A DNA stretch of 44,896 nt from Calditrichota bacterium (lineage in GTDB: Bacteria; Electryoneota; Electryoneia; Electryoneales; Electryoneaceae). Location: the NCBI GenBank assembly GCA_018263585.1, contig JAANWZ010000139.1, positions 1 to 44,896 on the forward strand. The letters run 5' to 3'. Positions 8,210 through 16,207 of the stretch are shown here, one piece after another. The first letter of the stretch is position 1, and each line of letters opens with the position of its first letter. The translations under genes and the position numbers were made by a program. The notes under the pieces are model-generated. The model was given only the letters and a program-made list of their open reading frames with translations, searched no databases and was not told the DNA's origin.

Positions 8210-9487
8210 TCACGCCCCCGTGATCATGTCGAGCCCGCCCAGGTAGGGTTGCAGCGCGGCGGGGACACGGACCCGGCCCTCGGGAGTCTGGTATGTCTCC
8301 AGCAGCGCAACCATCAGCCGGCTCGTCGCGAGCCCGGAGCCGTTCAGCGTGTGCACGAGTTCCGGCCTGCCGCCGTCGCCGATCCGCGCGCGCAGCATCA
8401 TCCTCCGCGCCTGGAACTCGCGGAAGTTGCTCACGCTGCTCGTTTCCAGCCACGCTTTCGTGCCCGGCGCCCACACTTCGACGTCTAAGCAGCGCGCCGC
8501 GCCGAACGACAGCTCGCCGCAGCAGAGATCGACGATCCGGTACCCGAGCTTGAGCCGGTCGAGGATCGCGGTCGCGTGCGCGAGGATCTCCTCCTGCACG
8601 CGCTCCGACTGCTCCGGGCGCACGATCTGCACGAGCTCCACCTTGTTGAACTGGTGCACGCGGAGCAGGCCGCGGGTCTCCGCGCCGTACGCACCCGCCT
8701 CGCGGCGGAAACACGCCGAATATGCGGTGTATTTCAACGGGAGCGCACCGCCGTCGAGGATCTCGCCGCGATGCAGGTTCGTGATCGGCACCTCGGAGGT
8801 CGGGATCAGGTAGAGATCGTCCTTCTCGACGAGGTACATGTCATCGTCGAGTTTCGGGAGCTGGGCGGTGCCGAGCGCGGACTCGCGGTTGACGGCGAAC
8901 GGGACGAACAGCTCGGTGTAGCCGTGATCCGCGGTCTGTATGTCGAGCATGAAATTGACCAGCGCGCGCTCGAGGCGGGCGCCTTCGCCGCGATACACCG
9001 GCCAGCCGCCGCCGGTGATTTTCGCCCCGCGCGGCATGTCGAGGATGCCGAGTGCTTCCGCGAGTGCGAGATGGTCGTGGAGCTCGAAGTCCGGAGTGAC
9101 GGGCAGTTCGGACTCCCGCAGCACGACGTTCTGTTCTTCGCTGAGGCCGTCCGGGGCCCGGGGGTCGGGTTCGGCGGGCCAGGAGAGCAGGAGCTCGTCG
9201 AGCTCGGATTTCACCTGACGCTTCTCGTCGTCGAGGGCGGACGCCTGTTCGCGGAGCGCGCGGGCGCGGGCCATTTCCGCCTCCGCGTCCCGGCCGGCCT
9301 TTTTCGCCTGCCCGATCGCTTTCGAGGCGGTGTTCAGCTCGGCCTTCAGCTCGTCGCCGCGGGCGGTCAGCTCGCGCCAGCGCGCGTCGAGCGCAAGCGC
9401 GTGCCCGACGTCCGCCTCGAACCCTTTCCGCAGAATCGCGCGGCGAACCTCGTCCGGATCCCGCCGCAGCCGGCGGATGTCATGCAT
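8210..9487 (-). CDS. serS: Seryl-tRNA synthetase
   Basis: 425 residues, the usual length for a bacterial SerRS, which charges tRNA-Ser with serine. The N-terminal antiparallel coiled-coil arm that grips the tRNA long variable arm spans about residues 25-105 (ARWRELTARGDELKAELNTA and onward). Class II motif 2 is seen as CFRREAGAYGAETRGLLRVH and motif 3 as TLNGSGLATSRLMVALLE. The ATG at 9487 gives the standard MHDIRRLRRDP opening. It is the first gene of serS-trkA-trkH. Linking an essential synthetase to potassium uptake is not a standard order and may reflect chance operon assembly. Confidence 0.97.
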   Translation of the reverse strand: MHDIRRLRRDPDEVRRAILRKGFEADVGHALALDARWRELTARGDELKAELNTASKAIGQAKKAGRDAEAEMARARALREQASALDDEKRQVKSELDELLLSWPAEPDPRAPDGLSEEQNVVLRESELPVTPDFELHDHLALAEALGILDMPRGAKITGGGWPVYRGEGARLERALVNFMLDIQTADHGYTELFVPFAVNRESALGTAQLPKLDDDMYLVEKDDLYLIPTSEVPITNLHRGEILDGGALPLKYTAYSACFRREAGAYGAETRGLLRVHQFNKVELVQIVRPEQSERVQEEILAHATAILDRLKLGYRIVDLCCGELSFGAARCLDVEVWAPGTKAWLETSSVSNFREFQARRMMLRARIGDGGRPELVHTLNGSGLATSRLMVALLETYQTPEGRVRVPAALQPYLGGLDMITGA

Positions 9488-9535
9488 GGCCGCGTGCTCC
9501 GATCGTGTCCATGATCGTCCCGTATCTTGCGAAAG

Positions 9536-9555
9536 CGGCAGCCCGGAGGCTGCCG
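9536..9555 (-). terminator. Hairpin downstream of the exopolysaccharide operon
   Basis: CGGCAGCC (9536-9543) and GGCTGCCG (9548-9555) form a perfect 8-bp stem with a CGGA loop on the plus strand. Read on the minus strand it lies 25 bases past the stop of the sugar transferase and is followed by CTTTC, a weak U-tract. It probably separates the operon from serS. Confidence 0.5.
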
Positions 9556-9580
9556 TGATCCCTGGTCGGGCGCGCCGTGA

Positions 9581-11002
9581 CTAACGCCCTCGTCCTTTCA
9601 GCACGACCAACAGCGTGTTGAGCAGGATCTTAATATCGAGCCCGATCGACATGTTCTCAAGGTAGAACAGGTCATACTGGAGCTTCTCGCGCACGTCCTC
9701 GGGGCTTTCGTCGTAGCCGCGCCGCACCTGCGCCCAGCCGGTGACGCCGGGTTTCACGTTGTGCCGGCGGTTGTAGAACGGAATCGTGCGCGAAAACTCG
9801 CTGACGAAGACCTTCCGCTCCGGGCGCGGGCCGACGAGGCTCATGTCACCGCGGAGCACGTTGAACGCCTGCGGGAGTTCGTCGAGACGGGTGAGCCGAA
9901 GAATGCGCCCGACCGGTGTGATCCGCGGGTCGCGTTCGCTCGCCCACACCGCGCCGGTGTGTCTCTCGGCGCCAACGTACATGCTGCGGAACTTGTAGAG
10001 CTTGAATTCCTTTCCCCGCTTGCCGATCCGCGTCTGAACGTAGAAGGCGGGCCCGCGCGAACCGAGCTTGATCGCGATCGCGATCAGCAGCATCAACAGC
10101 AGCGTGACGATCAGCAGCACGAGTGACACTGCAATGTCGAGCCCGCGCTTGATCACGCGCTGCGCCGGGCCGAGCGGGTCGGGGAACACCTCGAGCAGCG
10201 GCACGCCGTACAGCTCCCGGCTCTTCGCCATCCCGACGAGGATCTGGAAGAAGTCCGGCATGATCATCACGCGCACGCCGCGGAAATGGGTCGCCTCGAT
10301 CACCTCCATCACCCGCTCCCGGCTCTCCGGCTCGAGCGCGATCAGCACGTATTCGATCTCCGGGTGCGCGGCGAGGTAGGACCCGAGCCTCGGCAGCAGC
10401 AGCGTTTCCACTTCCTCCGGCGCCTGCTCATCTTCCCCGGAGACGACGACTGCTTCGATCCGGTGGCCGAACTCCGGCTGGTTGTGCAGCACGCGGAACA
10501 GCTTCCGCCCGCGCTCGCCGAACCCGACGATCAGCGAGCGGAACAGCCCGATCCGCCGCAGGTAGAGCGCGCGGATGAAGGAGCGGAACAGCACGTGCCC
10601 GAGCCCGGAGCCGGCCACGAGCAGGACGCCGTACGTGACGAGCACGAGCCGCGTCGAACTGAGCGGTTCCGGCGACCAGGTGACGAAGAAGATGACGAGC
10701 AGCCCGACCGCGACCGCCTTGAACACATCGATGAACGCCTCGTAGCGGCTGATGCTCACCGTGCGCCGGTACACACCGCGCAGCGCGTAGATGAGCAGCC
10801 AGTAGGCTGTGGGTACGAGCGAGAGCAGGAAGTACTCGGCGGAGAGGATCTCGAAGCCGGGGACGAGCGGATCTCTGACGAGGTCCGATTCCCAGCGCAG
10901 CGACCACGTGAAGAAGAGCGCGACCTGGAACGCGATCACATCGATCAGGATCAGCGCGGGCGCGCGGTGACGGATCAGCCAGGTCAGCGACCGTGGTCCC
11001 AT
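9581..11002 (-). CDS. Polyprenyl-phosphate sugar-1-phosphate transferase (WbaP/WcaJ type)
   Basis: 473 residues. It starts polysaccharide repeat assembly by moving a sugar phosphate from a nucleotide sugar to undecaprenyl phosphate in the inner membrane. About four N-terminal membrane segments (residues 15-125) come first, then a CoA-binding-like Rossmann domain (SLIVGFGERGRKLFRVL). One membrane hairpin follows (IAVSLVLLIVTLLLMLLIAI), then the catalytic domain with KFRSMYVGAE, RLTRLDELPQAFNVLRGDMS and GPRPE. The C-terminal KPGVTGWAQV motif is typical. It overlaps the preceding GT2 gene by 19 bases and is the last gene of the operon. The sugar cannot be read from sequence. Confidence 0.93.
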   Translation of the reverse strand: MGPRSLTWLIRHRAPALILIDVIAFQVALFFTWSLRWESDLVRDPLVPGFEILSAEYFLLSLVPTAYWLLIYALRGVYRRTVSISRYEAFIDVFKAVAVGLLVIFFVTWSPEPLSSTRLVLVTYGVLLVAGSGLGHVLFRSFIRALYLRRIGLFRSLIVGFGERGRKLFRVLHNQPEFGHRIEAVVVSGEDEQAPEEVETLLLPRLGSYLAAHPEIEYVLIALEPESRERVMEVIEATHFRGVRVMIMPDFFQILVGMAKSRELYGVPLLEVFPDPLGPAQRVIKRGLDIAVSLVLLIVTLLLMLLIAIAIKLGSRGPAFYVQTRIGKRGKEFKLYKFRSMYVGAERHTGAVWASERDPRITPVGRILRLTRLDELPQAFNVLRGDMSLVGPRPERKVFVSEFSRTIPFYNRRHNVKPGVTGWAQVRRGYDESPEDVREKLQYDLFYLENMSIGLDIKILLNTLLVVLKGRGR

Positions 11003-12135
11003 GAGGACATCGAGCCTTGTCGAAACGCCGCAACGGTTCCCTTGAGCGCGGCGGCCATCATCAGGAACGCGTAGTAGGCGTGGGAGAGTCCGGGCACGGC
11101 CCGTTCACGGCCGAGCCCGCGCCCGAGCAGGGCGACGAATCCGAGTGTGGTCACCATCAGGAAGTAGGATCTTTCCAGCCAGCCGCCGCGGCCGGCGAGA
11201 ATGCGGACCACCGCGGAAAGGAACGCGGCGATCAGCAGGAACGGGTCGAACCAGCGCAACAGCTTGTGACTGAAGAAGAGCACCGCGAGCTTCGTGTGCC
11301 GGAACGGGTTCAGCATCCAGCGGAAGCGCAACATGCTGAACACGGCGCGGTGAATAATCCGCACCTTGCGGCGGAATTCCCCCTCGAACTCCGGGTGCGC
11401 GCGTTCGAACGCGAGCGCCTTTGTCGTGAACTCCGAGCGCCAGCCGCGGGCGGCGATCAGCACAGGCTCCCAGAAGTCGCTCATCACGTCCGGCGGGAGC
11501 GGGATGTACGCGCTCCGGCGCACGGCGTAGATCGAGCCCGCCGCGCCGAGCGTCGCGCCGAAACGTGACTCCGCGACCTTGAGCAGAGTCTCGATCCGGG
11601 TCATGTACGTGCCTTCCGTCGCCCCGGTCGCCTGCTCCGTGTTGAAGTAGTAGTGCACGCCCGCGACCGACCCGACCTGCGGATCCTGGAACGGCTTCGC
11701 CAGTTCGTACAGCCCGTCGAGGTTGTACGGGTTGTTCGCGTCGGAGAACACGATCACGTCGCTGTCGCATTCGCGGACGGCGAGATTCTGCGCGACCGTC
11801 TTCCCGACTTCGCCATACTCGAGCAGTTCGATCCCGCGCCCGGCGAACCCGCGCACGATCTCCGGCGTGCCGTCAGTGCACCCGTTCGCGACGACGATGA
11901 TCCGCAGCTTCTCCTTCGGATAACGCAGCTTGAGGCAGTTCCTCAGCTTCGCGGCGATCGACCGCTCCTCGTTGCGCGCGGCGATCAGCACGGTGAGGGT
12001 CGGCAGCTCCTCGTCGCTCAGCTCGCGGTACGTCCGCTCCGGCTTCCGTCTCGCGAGCGAGAACAGGAGCAGGGGGAAGACAACGAACTGGTAGAACACC
12101 AGCGCGAGCGGTAGATAGAAGAGCCAGCCAGTCAC
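10984..12135 (-). CDS. Membrane glycosyltransferase, family 2
   Basis: 383 residues from GTG 12135. GT2 enzymes transfer a sugar from a nucleotide donor; membrane-anchored forms extend lipid-linked glycans. An N-terminal membrane segment (LFYLPLALVFYQFVVFPLLL) precedes the GT-A domain: LTVLIAARNEERSIAAKLRN, IIVVANGCTDGTPEIV and the donor-binding acidic motif VIVFSDANN. The late part carries FERAHPEFEGEFRRKVRIIH, a form of the usual QRxRW-like region. Further membrane segments lie near 285-375. It starts 3 bases after the GT4 stop and overlaps the downstream sugar transferase, so translation is likely coupled. Linkage and sugar unknown. Confidence 0.9.
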   Translation of the reverse strand: MTGWLFYLPLALVFYQFVVFPLLLFSLARRKPERTYRELSDEELPTLTVLIAARNEERSIAAKLRNCLKLRYPKEKLRIIVVANGCTDGTPEIVRGFAGRGIELLEYGEVGKTVAQNLAVRECDSDVIVFSDANNPYNLDGLYELAKPFQDPQVGSVAGVHYYFNTEQATGATEGTYMTRIETLLKVAESRFGATLGAAGSIYAVRRSAYIPLPPDVMSDFWEPVLIAARGWRSEFTTKALAFERAHPEFEGEFRRKVRIIHRAVFSMLRFRWMLNPFRHTKLAVLFFSHKLLRWFDPFLLIAAFLSAVVRILAGRGGWLERSYFLMVTTLGFVALLGRGLGRERAVPGLSHAYYAFLMMAAALKGTVAAFRQGSMSSWDHGR

Positions 12136-12138
12136 CTG

Positions 12139-13356
12139 TCATCCCTGCAGTTTCATTGTCCGGCGCGGGCGGAGGGTCGGAACCGCAAGATCGTCGTACA
12201 GGCGCAGCAGTTGTTCGTGTGCCCGCTCCCAGTTCCACTCCCGGCGCGCGAACTCCTGCGCCCGGCGTCCCATCGCCCGTGTCGATTCGGGATCCGCGAT
12301 CAGCGAGCGCAGCGTCTCGTACAGGTCGCTTGCGCTGAATTCACTGACAACACCGATCCCCGGTTCCTCCACGCGCTGGCGGACGTACGGCATCGCCGCG
12401 CTCGCGACCGCGGGCACGGCCCGGCTCGCGTAGTTCATCAACTTGTTCGCCGGCCAGATCCGTGCACTGTGATCGTCGGCGCGCACTCCGGCGACGCCGA
12501 TGTCCATCCGGTCAAGATAACCCGTGAGCTCCGGCCTGTTCACCCATCCGGACAGGTGAACTCGATCCCGCAGCCCGGTCCGTCTCGCCCACGCGTCGAA
12601 CCAGTGACGGTCGCTGTCAAGAAGGAAGTCGCCGGCCGTCAGCAGCGTCAAGTCCCGGTTCTCGCGCGCGAGCCACTCGAACGCATTGAGCAGCACGTCC
12701 ATCCCCCGGTTGAGCGTGAAGAAACCCTCGTGCCCGATCACCCGGATCGGCCCGGTACGTTCCGGCGGAGGCGGATCGTCGAACTCCGGAGCGGTCAGAA
12801 CATGCCGCACGCTCAACCACGGATTGTGCCAGAGATAGACGTGCTTCTCGAGTTCGTGCGCCGTGATCACGGCGTCCACGTGCCTGCGCAGCATCCAGTT
12901 CTCGTACTCGATCACGCCGTGCACGATCGCGCGCTGGAACAGCGCGCACTCGGTCCACGCCGCGTAAAAGTACGGCCACACTTCGTGCACGTCGAACACG
13001 AGCCGAACGGCATGCCCGGCGCGCGCGAGCCGGCGCTTCGCGTACGCTCCCGCGAGCAGTGCGGCGTCAACCTCGTGCGCGTGGAACACGTCGGCCGGCA
13101 GGGACACGGCAAGCCGGCACAGTTGATACAGCGTGTGCAGCTTCCGCGGCAGCCGACTCCGCAGCTTCCGGAACGTAACAACTCGAATCCCTTCGTGCGT
13201 GAAATCGTCCGGCTCGTCCGCCTTTTTCGGCGCGATGATCGTGACCTGATGGCCGGCATCGCGCAACGCCCGCGCTTCGAGGTAAAACACGCGACCGTCG
13301 AACGCGTTGTGCCGGGCGCACAACATCAGGATATGCAAGGAGCGGCGCGTTTTCAT
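12139..13356 (-). CDS. Glycosyltransferase, family 4-like
   Basis: 405 residues with the two-Rossmann GT-B fold. The N-terminal acceptor domain reads LHILMLCARHNAFDGRVFYLEARALRDAGHQVTIIAP. VFHAHEVDAALLAGA and LVFDVHEVWPYFY follow. The C-terminal donor domain contains IRVIGHEGFFTLNRGMDVLLNAF, RVHLSGWVNRPELTGYLDRMDIGVAGV and ARIWPANKLMNYASRAVPAVAS; the last corresponds to the nucleotide-sugar site, although the canonical E-x7-E is weak. It is cytoplasmic or peripheral. Its ATG overlaps the end of the upstream ligase/polymerase gene by 4 bases (ATGA), and GT2 follows after 3 bases. Sugar specificity unknown. Confidence 0.88.
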   Translation of the reverse strand: MKTRRSLHILMLCARHNAFDGRVFYLEARALRDAGHQVTIIAPKKADEPDDFTHEGIRVVTFRKLRSRLPRKLHTLYQLCRLAVSLPADVFHAHEVDAALLAGAYAKRRLARAGHAVRLVFDVHEVWPYFYAAWTECALFQRAIVHGVIEYENWMLRRHVDAVITAHELEKHVYLWHNPWLSVRHVLTAPEFDDPPPPERTGPIRVIGHEGFFTLNRGMDVLLNAFEWLARENRDLTLLTAGDFLLDSDRHWFDAWARRTGLRDRVHLSGWVNRPELTGYLDRMDIGVAGVRADDHSARIWPANKLMNYASRAVPAVASAAMPYVRQRVEEPGIGVVSEFSASDLYETLRSLIADPESTRAMGRRAQEFARREWNWERAHEQLLRLYDDLAVPTLRPRRTMKLQG

Positions 13357-14813
13357 CGCGATCGTCCTTCCTCCGGCTCCGGAAGACGGGCCGGTTCAGC
13401 GGTTTGTTCCAGGAACACAGTCGTCGCAGCAGCAAGCAGCATCCACAGAAAGACGAACCGGTAGAAGATCAAGGATGTCGAGAACAAGCCCGCGACGAAC
13501 TCGCCGCTCAGCGCGCAGATGATCGCGATCGCCAGCACCTGTGTCGCGGGGTCCGACCTGCGCAGGTACAGTTTGAACGCGCGCAGGATCCCGGTCAGGT
13601 AAACCACGACCAGGAGCAGCGCCCACGGCACGCCCCCCTTGAAGAACGCGATTCCGTACGAAATGTCGAAGTAGTAGAACGCCCATCCCGAGTGCACCCA
13701 CGGGTGGAGCCGTCCCCCGCCCAGCCCCCAGAACCACTGGCCGCCGACGGCGTCCACCGCGTTCCGCAGGTCGTAGATGCGGATGAGGAACGACTCATCG
13801 CGCAGGGTTTTCACGTCCTCCCAGCGCGTGAGCAGGAACGAGATGTCCGCGCCGAGCAGCCAGGAGGCGGCATACAGCACGCCGGCGAAGAACCCGCCGG
13901 TGACCACGAGCAGCGTGAACCACGCGAGCAGCCGGCGCAGCGTGAATCCCCGCCGGAACACGTACAGTGTGAAGAACAGCAGCGCCATCCCGACCACTGC
14001 AACCCACAGCGAGCGTTGCTGGGTGATGAACACATGCGCCGAGATGAGCAGAATGAGCAGAGCTGCGAATGCCCGCCACCACGCGCCGCGCTTGATCAGG
14101 AAGAAGGCAACCGCGAGCGGCATCGCTGCGATCGGCACCTGCGACTGGCGGGTGAGCATGCGCCCGGTCACGAACGAAACGACGTCGGTGAAGTTCAGCG
14201 CGAACAGCCACACGAACTCGATCGCGGTTGCGACAGCGAGCGCGAGCACGACCCAGAGCCAGCCCCGCATCCCGCCGCGCCAGCGGAAGTATTCACGCCA
14301 GAAGAAGTAGGACGCGAACATCGCGACGTAGCTGATCTCGGTCATCATGTAGCGGTACGAATTCCCGATCGCGAGCCCGCGCAGGTAGCTGAACGCGGCC
14401 CAGGCGAGGAACAGCGTGATCAAAAGGCCCTGCACGTCGAACCGGACACGCTTCGCGCGCAGCGAATCGCGGTTCGGGTCGAGCGTGATCCCGGCGAACA
14501 GGAGGATCAGCATCGCCGCGAACACGGGGATGAACGTCATCTCATGGTAGTAGATCGGGAAGATCTCGAACTGGGAGGCGTTCCCTTCCCGCGGGAGCAG
14601 CATTGTGAACGCGAGGTAGAGGAAAGGCAGCAGCGCAACCCGCCAGGCGCCCGCGACGAGGAACACGAGGCCGGCGACGACGAGCACAGCCATGCGGACG
14701 TCGCGCAGCCACCAGACCACGCCGGCAAGCGCCGCCGCGCCCGCGAGCGCGGTGAAAGCCACCGTCGCCGCCGATCGCGTGCGCGGATCGGTCACCGCGA
14801 ACGACCGCACCAT
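13353..14813 (-). CDS. O-antigen ligase / Wzy-like polymerase
   Basis: 486 residues, strongly hydrophobic with about 11-12 membrane segments. A long periplasmic-type loop lies near 335-385 (RWEDVKTLRDESFLIRIYDLRNAVDAVGGQWFWGLGGGR). The IRIYDLRNAV...WFWGLGGG pattern, before another membrane block, is typical of the O-antigen ligase/polymerase superfamily, and QQRSLWVAVVGM fits its conserved arginine. Such proteins join lipid-linked repeat units in the periplasm; polymerase and ligase cannot be told apart by sequence. It lies 2 bases after the wzz-like gene, which favours the polymerase role. Confidence 0.85.
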   Translation of the reverse strand: MVRSFAVTDPRTRSAATVAFTALAGAAALAGVVWWLRDVRMAVLVVAGLVFLVAGAWRVALLPFLYLAFTMLLPREGNASQFEIFPIYYHEMTFIPVFAAMLILLFAGITLDPNRDSLRAKRVRFDVQGLLITLFLAWAAFSYLRGLAIGNSYRYMMTEISYVAMFASYFFWREYFRWRGGMRGWLWVVLALAVATAIEFVWLFALNFTDVVSFVTGRMLTRQSQVPIAAMPLAVAFFLIKRGAWWRAFAALLILLISAHVFITQQRSLWVAVVGMALLFFTLYVFRRGFTLRRLLAWFTLLVVTGGFFAGVLYAASWLLGADISFLLTRWEDVKTLRDESFLIRIYDLRNAVDAVGGQWFWGLGGGRLHPWVHSGWAFYYFDISYGIAFFKGGVPWALLLVVVYLTGILRAFKLYLRRSDPATQVLAIAIICALSGEFVAGLFSTSLIFYRFVFLWMLLAAATTVFLEQTAEPARLPEPEEGRSR

Positions 14814-14815
14814 GA

Positions 14816-16042
14816 TCAGGTTCGCTCCCCGGGTCTGTGCGGCCCGTCGCGGCGGAAGAAACGGGACGGCTTCAACATCGACAGGGTATCATGCACGAAC
14901 TGGTGGCGGTCGGGATCCTGCGCGCGCAAGCGCTCCAGCCATTCGAGGAACAGGAGAATCGGGTAGAGAACGATGAACGCTGCGAACAACCAGGCGAGGA
15001 CAAGCCAGGAACGCCTCGGTTTCGATTTCTCCTCCGGCAGATTACCGTGGTCGAGCACGTAGATGTTGCTTTCCTCGCGCATCTCCATGATTCTCGCCTG
15101 CTCGTACTGCGGGAGCAGGAACTCGAGGATGGTCGTCTGCATCTCGACTTCCCGCCGCAATCTCAGGTAGCGGACTGACGCCTCCGGCGCGGAATCGATG
15201 TCAATGAACAGGTTCTTCGCCTCGTTCTCCTGTTTGTGCTCCATATCGCGCAGGCGCCGCTTGAGCGCCTCGACACGCCGCCGCGCGGTGATCACCTGTG
15301 ACGAAGTCGGGGGGAGCGTCGCCTCCACGACATCGAGCTCGACCTCCGCGGCCACCAGTTGCTTGTAAAGCTCGGCGATCGTCTCAACCGACGTGCGTAG
15401 CTGGTCTTCGAGAGAGATGATCCCGGTTTCCGCGGAGAACTCGCGCAATTCCTCCTCGGCAGCCGCAAGATCCTCCCGGTTCTGATCGAGCCGGTTCTGG
15501 ATGAACTCACGCTGGCTTCTCGCCTGGTCACGCGTGATCGTACTGAACTGACGCCGCACTTCATCGACGATGAAATCGACCGTTTCCTTCGCGAGTTCAG
15601 GCGACGTCTCCTCCACTTTCACAGTGACCATCCCGCGCTCGTCGTATTCCCACGAAACTACGTCGTAGTAGCGCTCATGGGCCTTCTCCCGTTTTTCGAT
15701 CCGATGCTTCTCTATCCAGGAGAAATTGTCGATCACCTTGTCTCTCAGTTCGCGGCTGTCGAGCACGGAGAGCACGAGATTGACCTCGTCGGACATCATC
15801 GAGCCGAGCCCGAGCGCCCCCTGGGCGAGCGAAGGGAGGACATTCGAGAGACCGAGCGCTCCGGACGGGGGCGGAAGCATGCGGGAGACGCTTCTGTACC
15901 ACGTCTGCGCGAGCAGCGCGTAGGTCACCGATCCGGTGAGCATGATCAGCATGTACACGATCACCACCCAGCGCCATTTGAGCAGGATCGCGAGGTGATC
16001 CCAGAAGGTGAGTGCGCGTCGCGGCGTACTGTGGTCCGTCAT
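14816..16042 (-). CDS. Wzz-type polysaccharide chain-length / co-polymerase protein
   Basis: About 408 residues from ATG 16042 (MTDHSTPRRALTFWDHLAIL), which has an AGGGA ribosome site. Membrane segment 1 is VVIVYMLIMLTGSVTYALLA and segment 2 is SWLVLAWLFAAFIVLYPILLFL near 365-385. Between them is a periplasmic domain with a long coiled coil around 185-300. This two-helix topology defines polysaccharide co-polymerases. There is no C-terminal BY-kinase domain, and the residue before segment 2 is KPRRSW in place of the usual Pro-rich motif. It is the first gene of the operon and sits behind the promoter at 16121-16149. Confidence 0.9.
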   Translation of the reverse strand: MTDHSTPRRALTFWDHLAILLKWRWVVIVYMLIMLTGSVTYALLAQTWYRSVSRMLPPPSGALGLSNVLPSLAQGALGLGSMMSDEVNLVLSVLDSRELRDKVIDNFSWIEKHRIEKREKAHERYYDVVSWEYDERGMVTVKVEETSPELAKETVDFIVDEVRRQFSTITRDQARSQREFIQNRLDQNREDLAAAEEELREFSAETGIISLEDQLRTSVETIAELYKQLVAAEVELDVVEATLPPTSSQVITARRRVEALKRRLRDMEHKQENEAKNLFIDIDSAPEASVRYLRLRREVEMQTTILEFLLPQYEQARIMEMREESNIYVLDHGNLPEEKSKPRRSWLVLAWLFAAFIVLYPILLFLEWLERLRAQDPDRHQFVHDTLSMLKPSRFFRRDGPHRPGERT

Positions 16043-16120
16043 CGATTGTCCCTGCAGCAGGTGAGGCATCCGTGGCAGCGATCGCCGGCGCATCCCCGTC
16101 GCCGGCGAGACCGAGCGTCA

Positions 16121-16149
16121 AAGGTAGGCGCAAATGCGGAAACGTGCAA
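16121..16149 (-). promoter_or_regulatory. Promoter of the exopolysaccharide operon
   Basis: On the minus strand, TTGCAC (16149-16144) and TACCTT (16126-16121) are 17 bases apart. The -10 continues as TACCTTTG, an exact TAnnTTTG. Predicted transcription start is near 16113, some 70 bases before the wzz-like ATG, in the 165-base gap after the antiporter gene. Confidence 0.6.
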
Positions 16150-16207
16150 GGATCGAATTGTGAGCCCGTCCGGGCCGATGCAGGCCCCGCCGCGCGCGTG
16201 AGTCGCG

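Noticed and set aside
8208-8714. N-terminal extension of trkA into serS
   Set aside because: The extension reads the wrong frame of serS; MNILIVGAGEVGGHLARLL is the standard TrkA beginning.
9522-9529. Plus-strand promoter box TATCTTGC
   Set aside because: No plus-strand gene follows until 17978 and no -35 is seen, so it is taken as chance.
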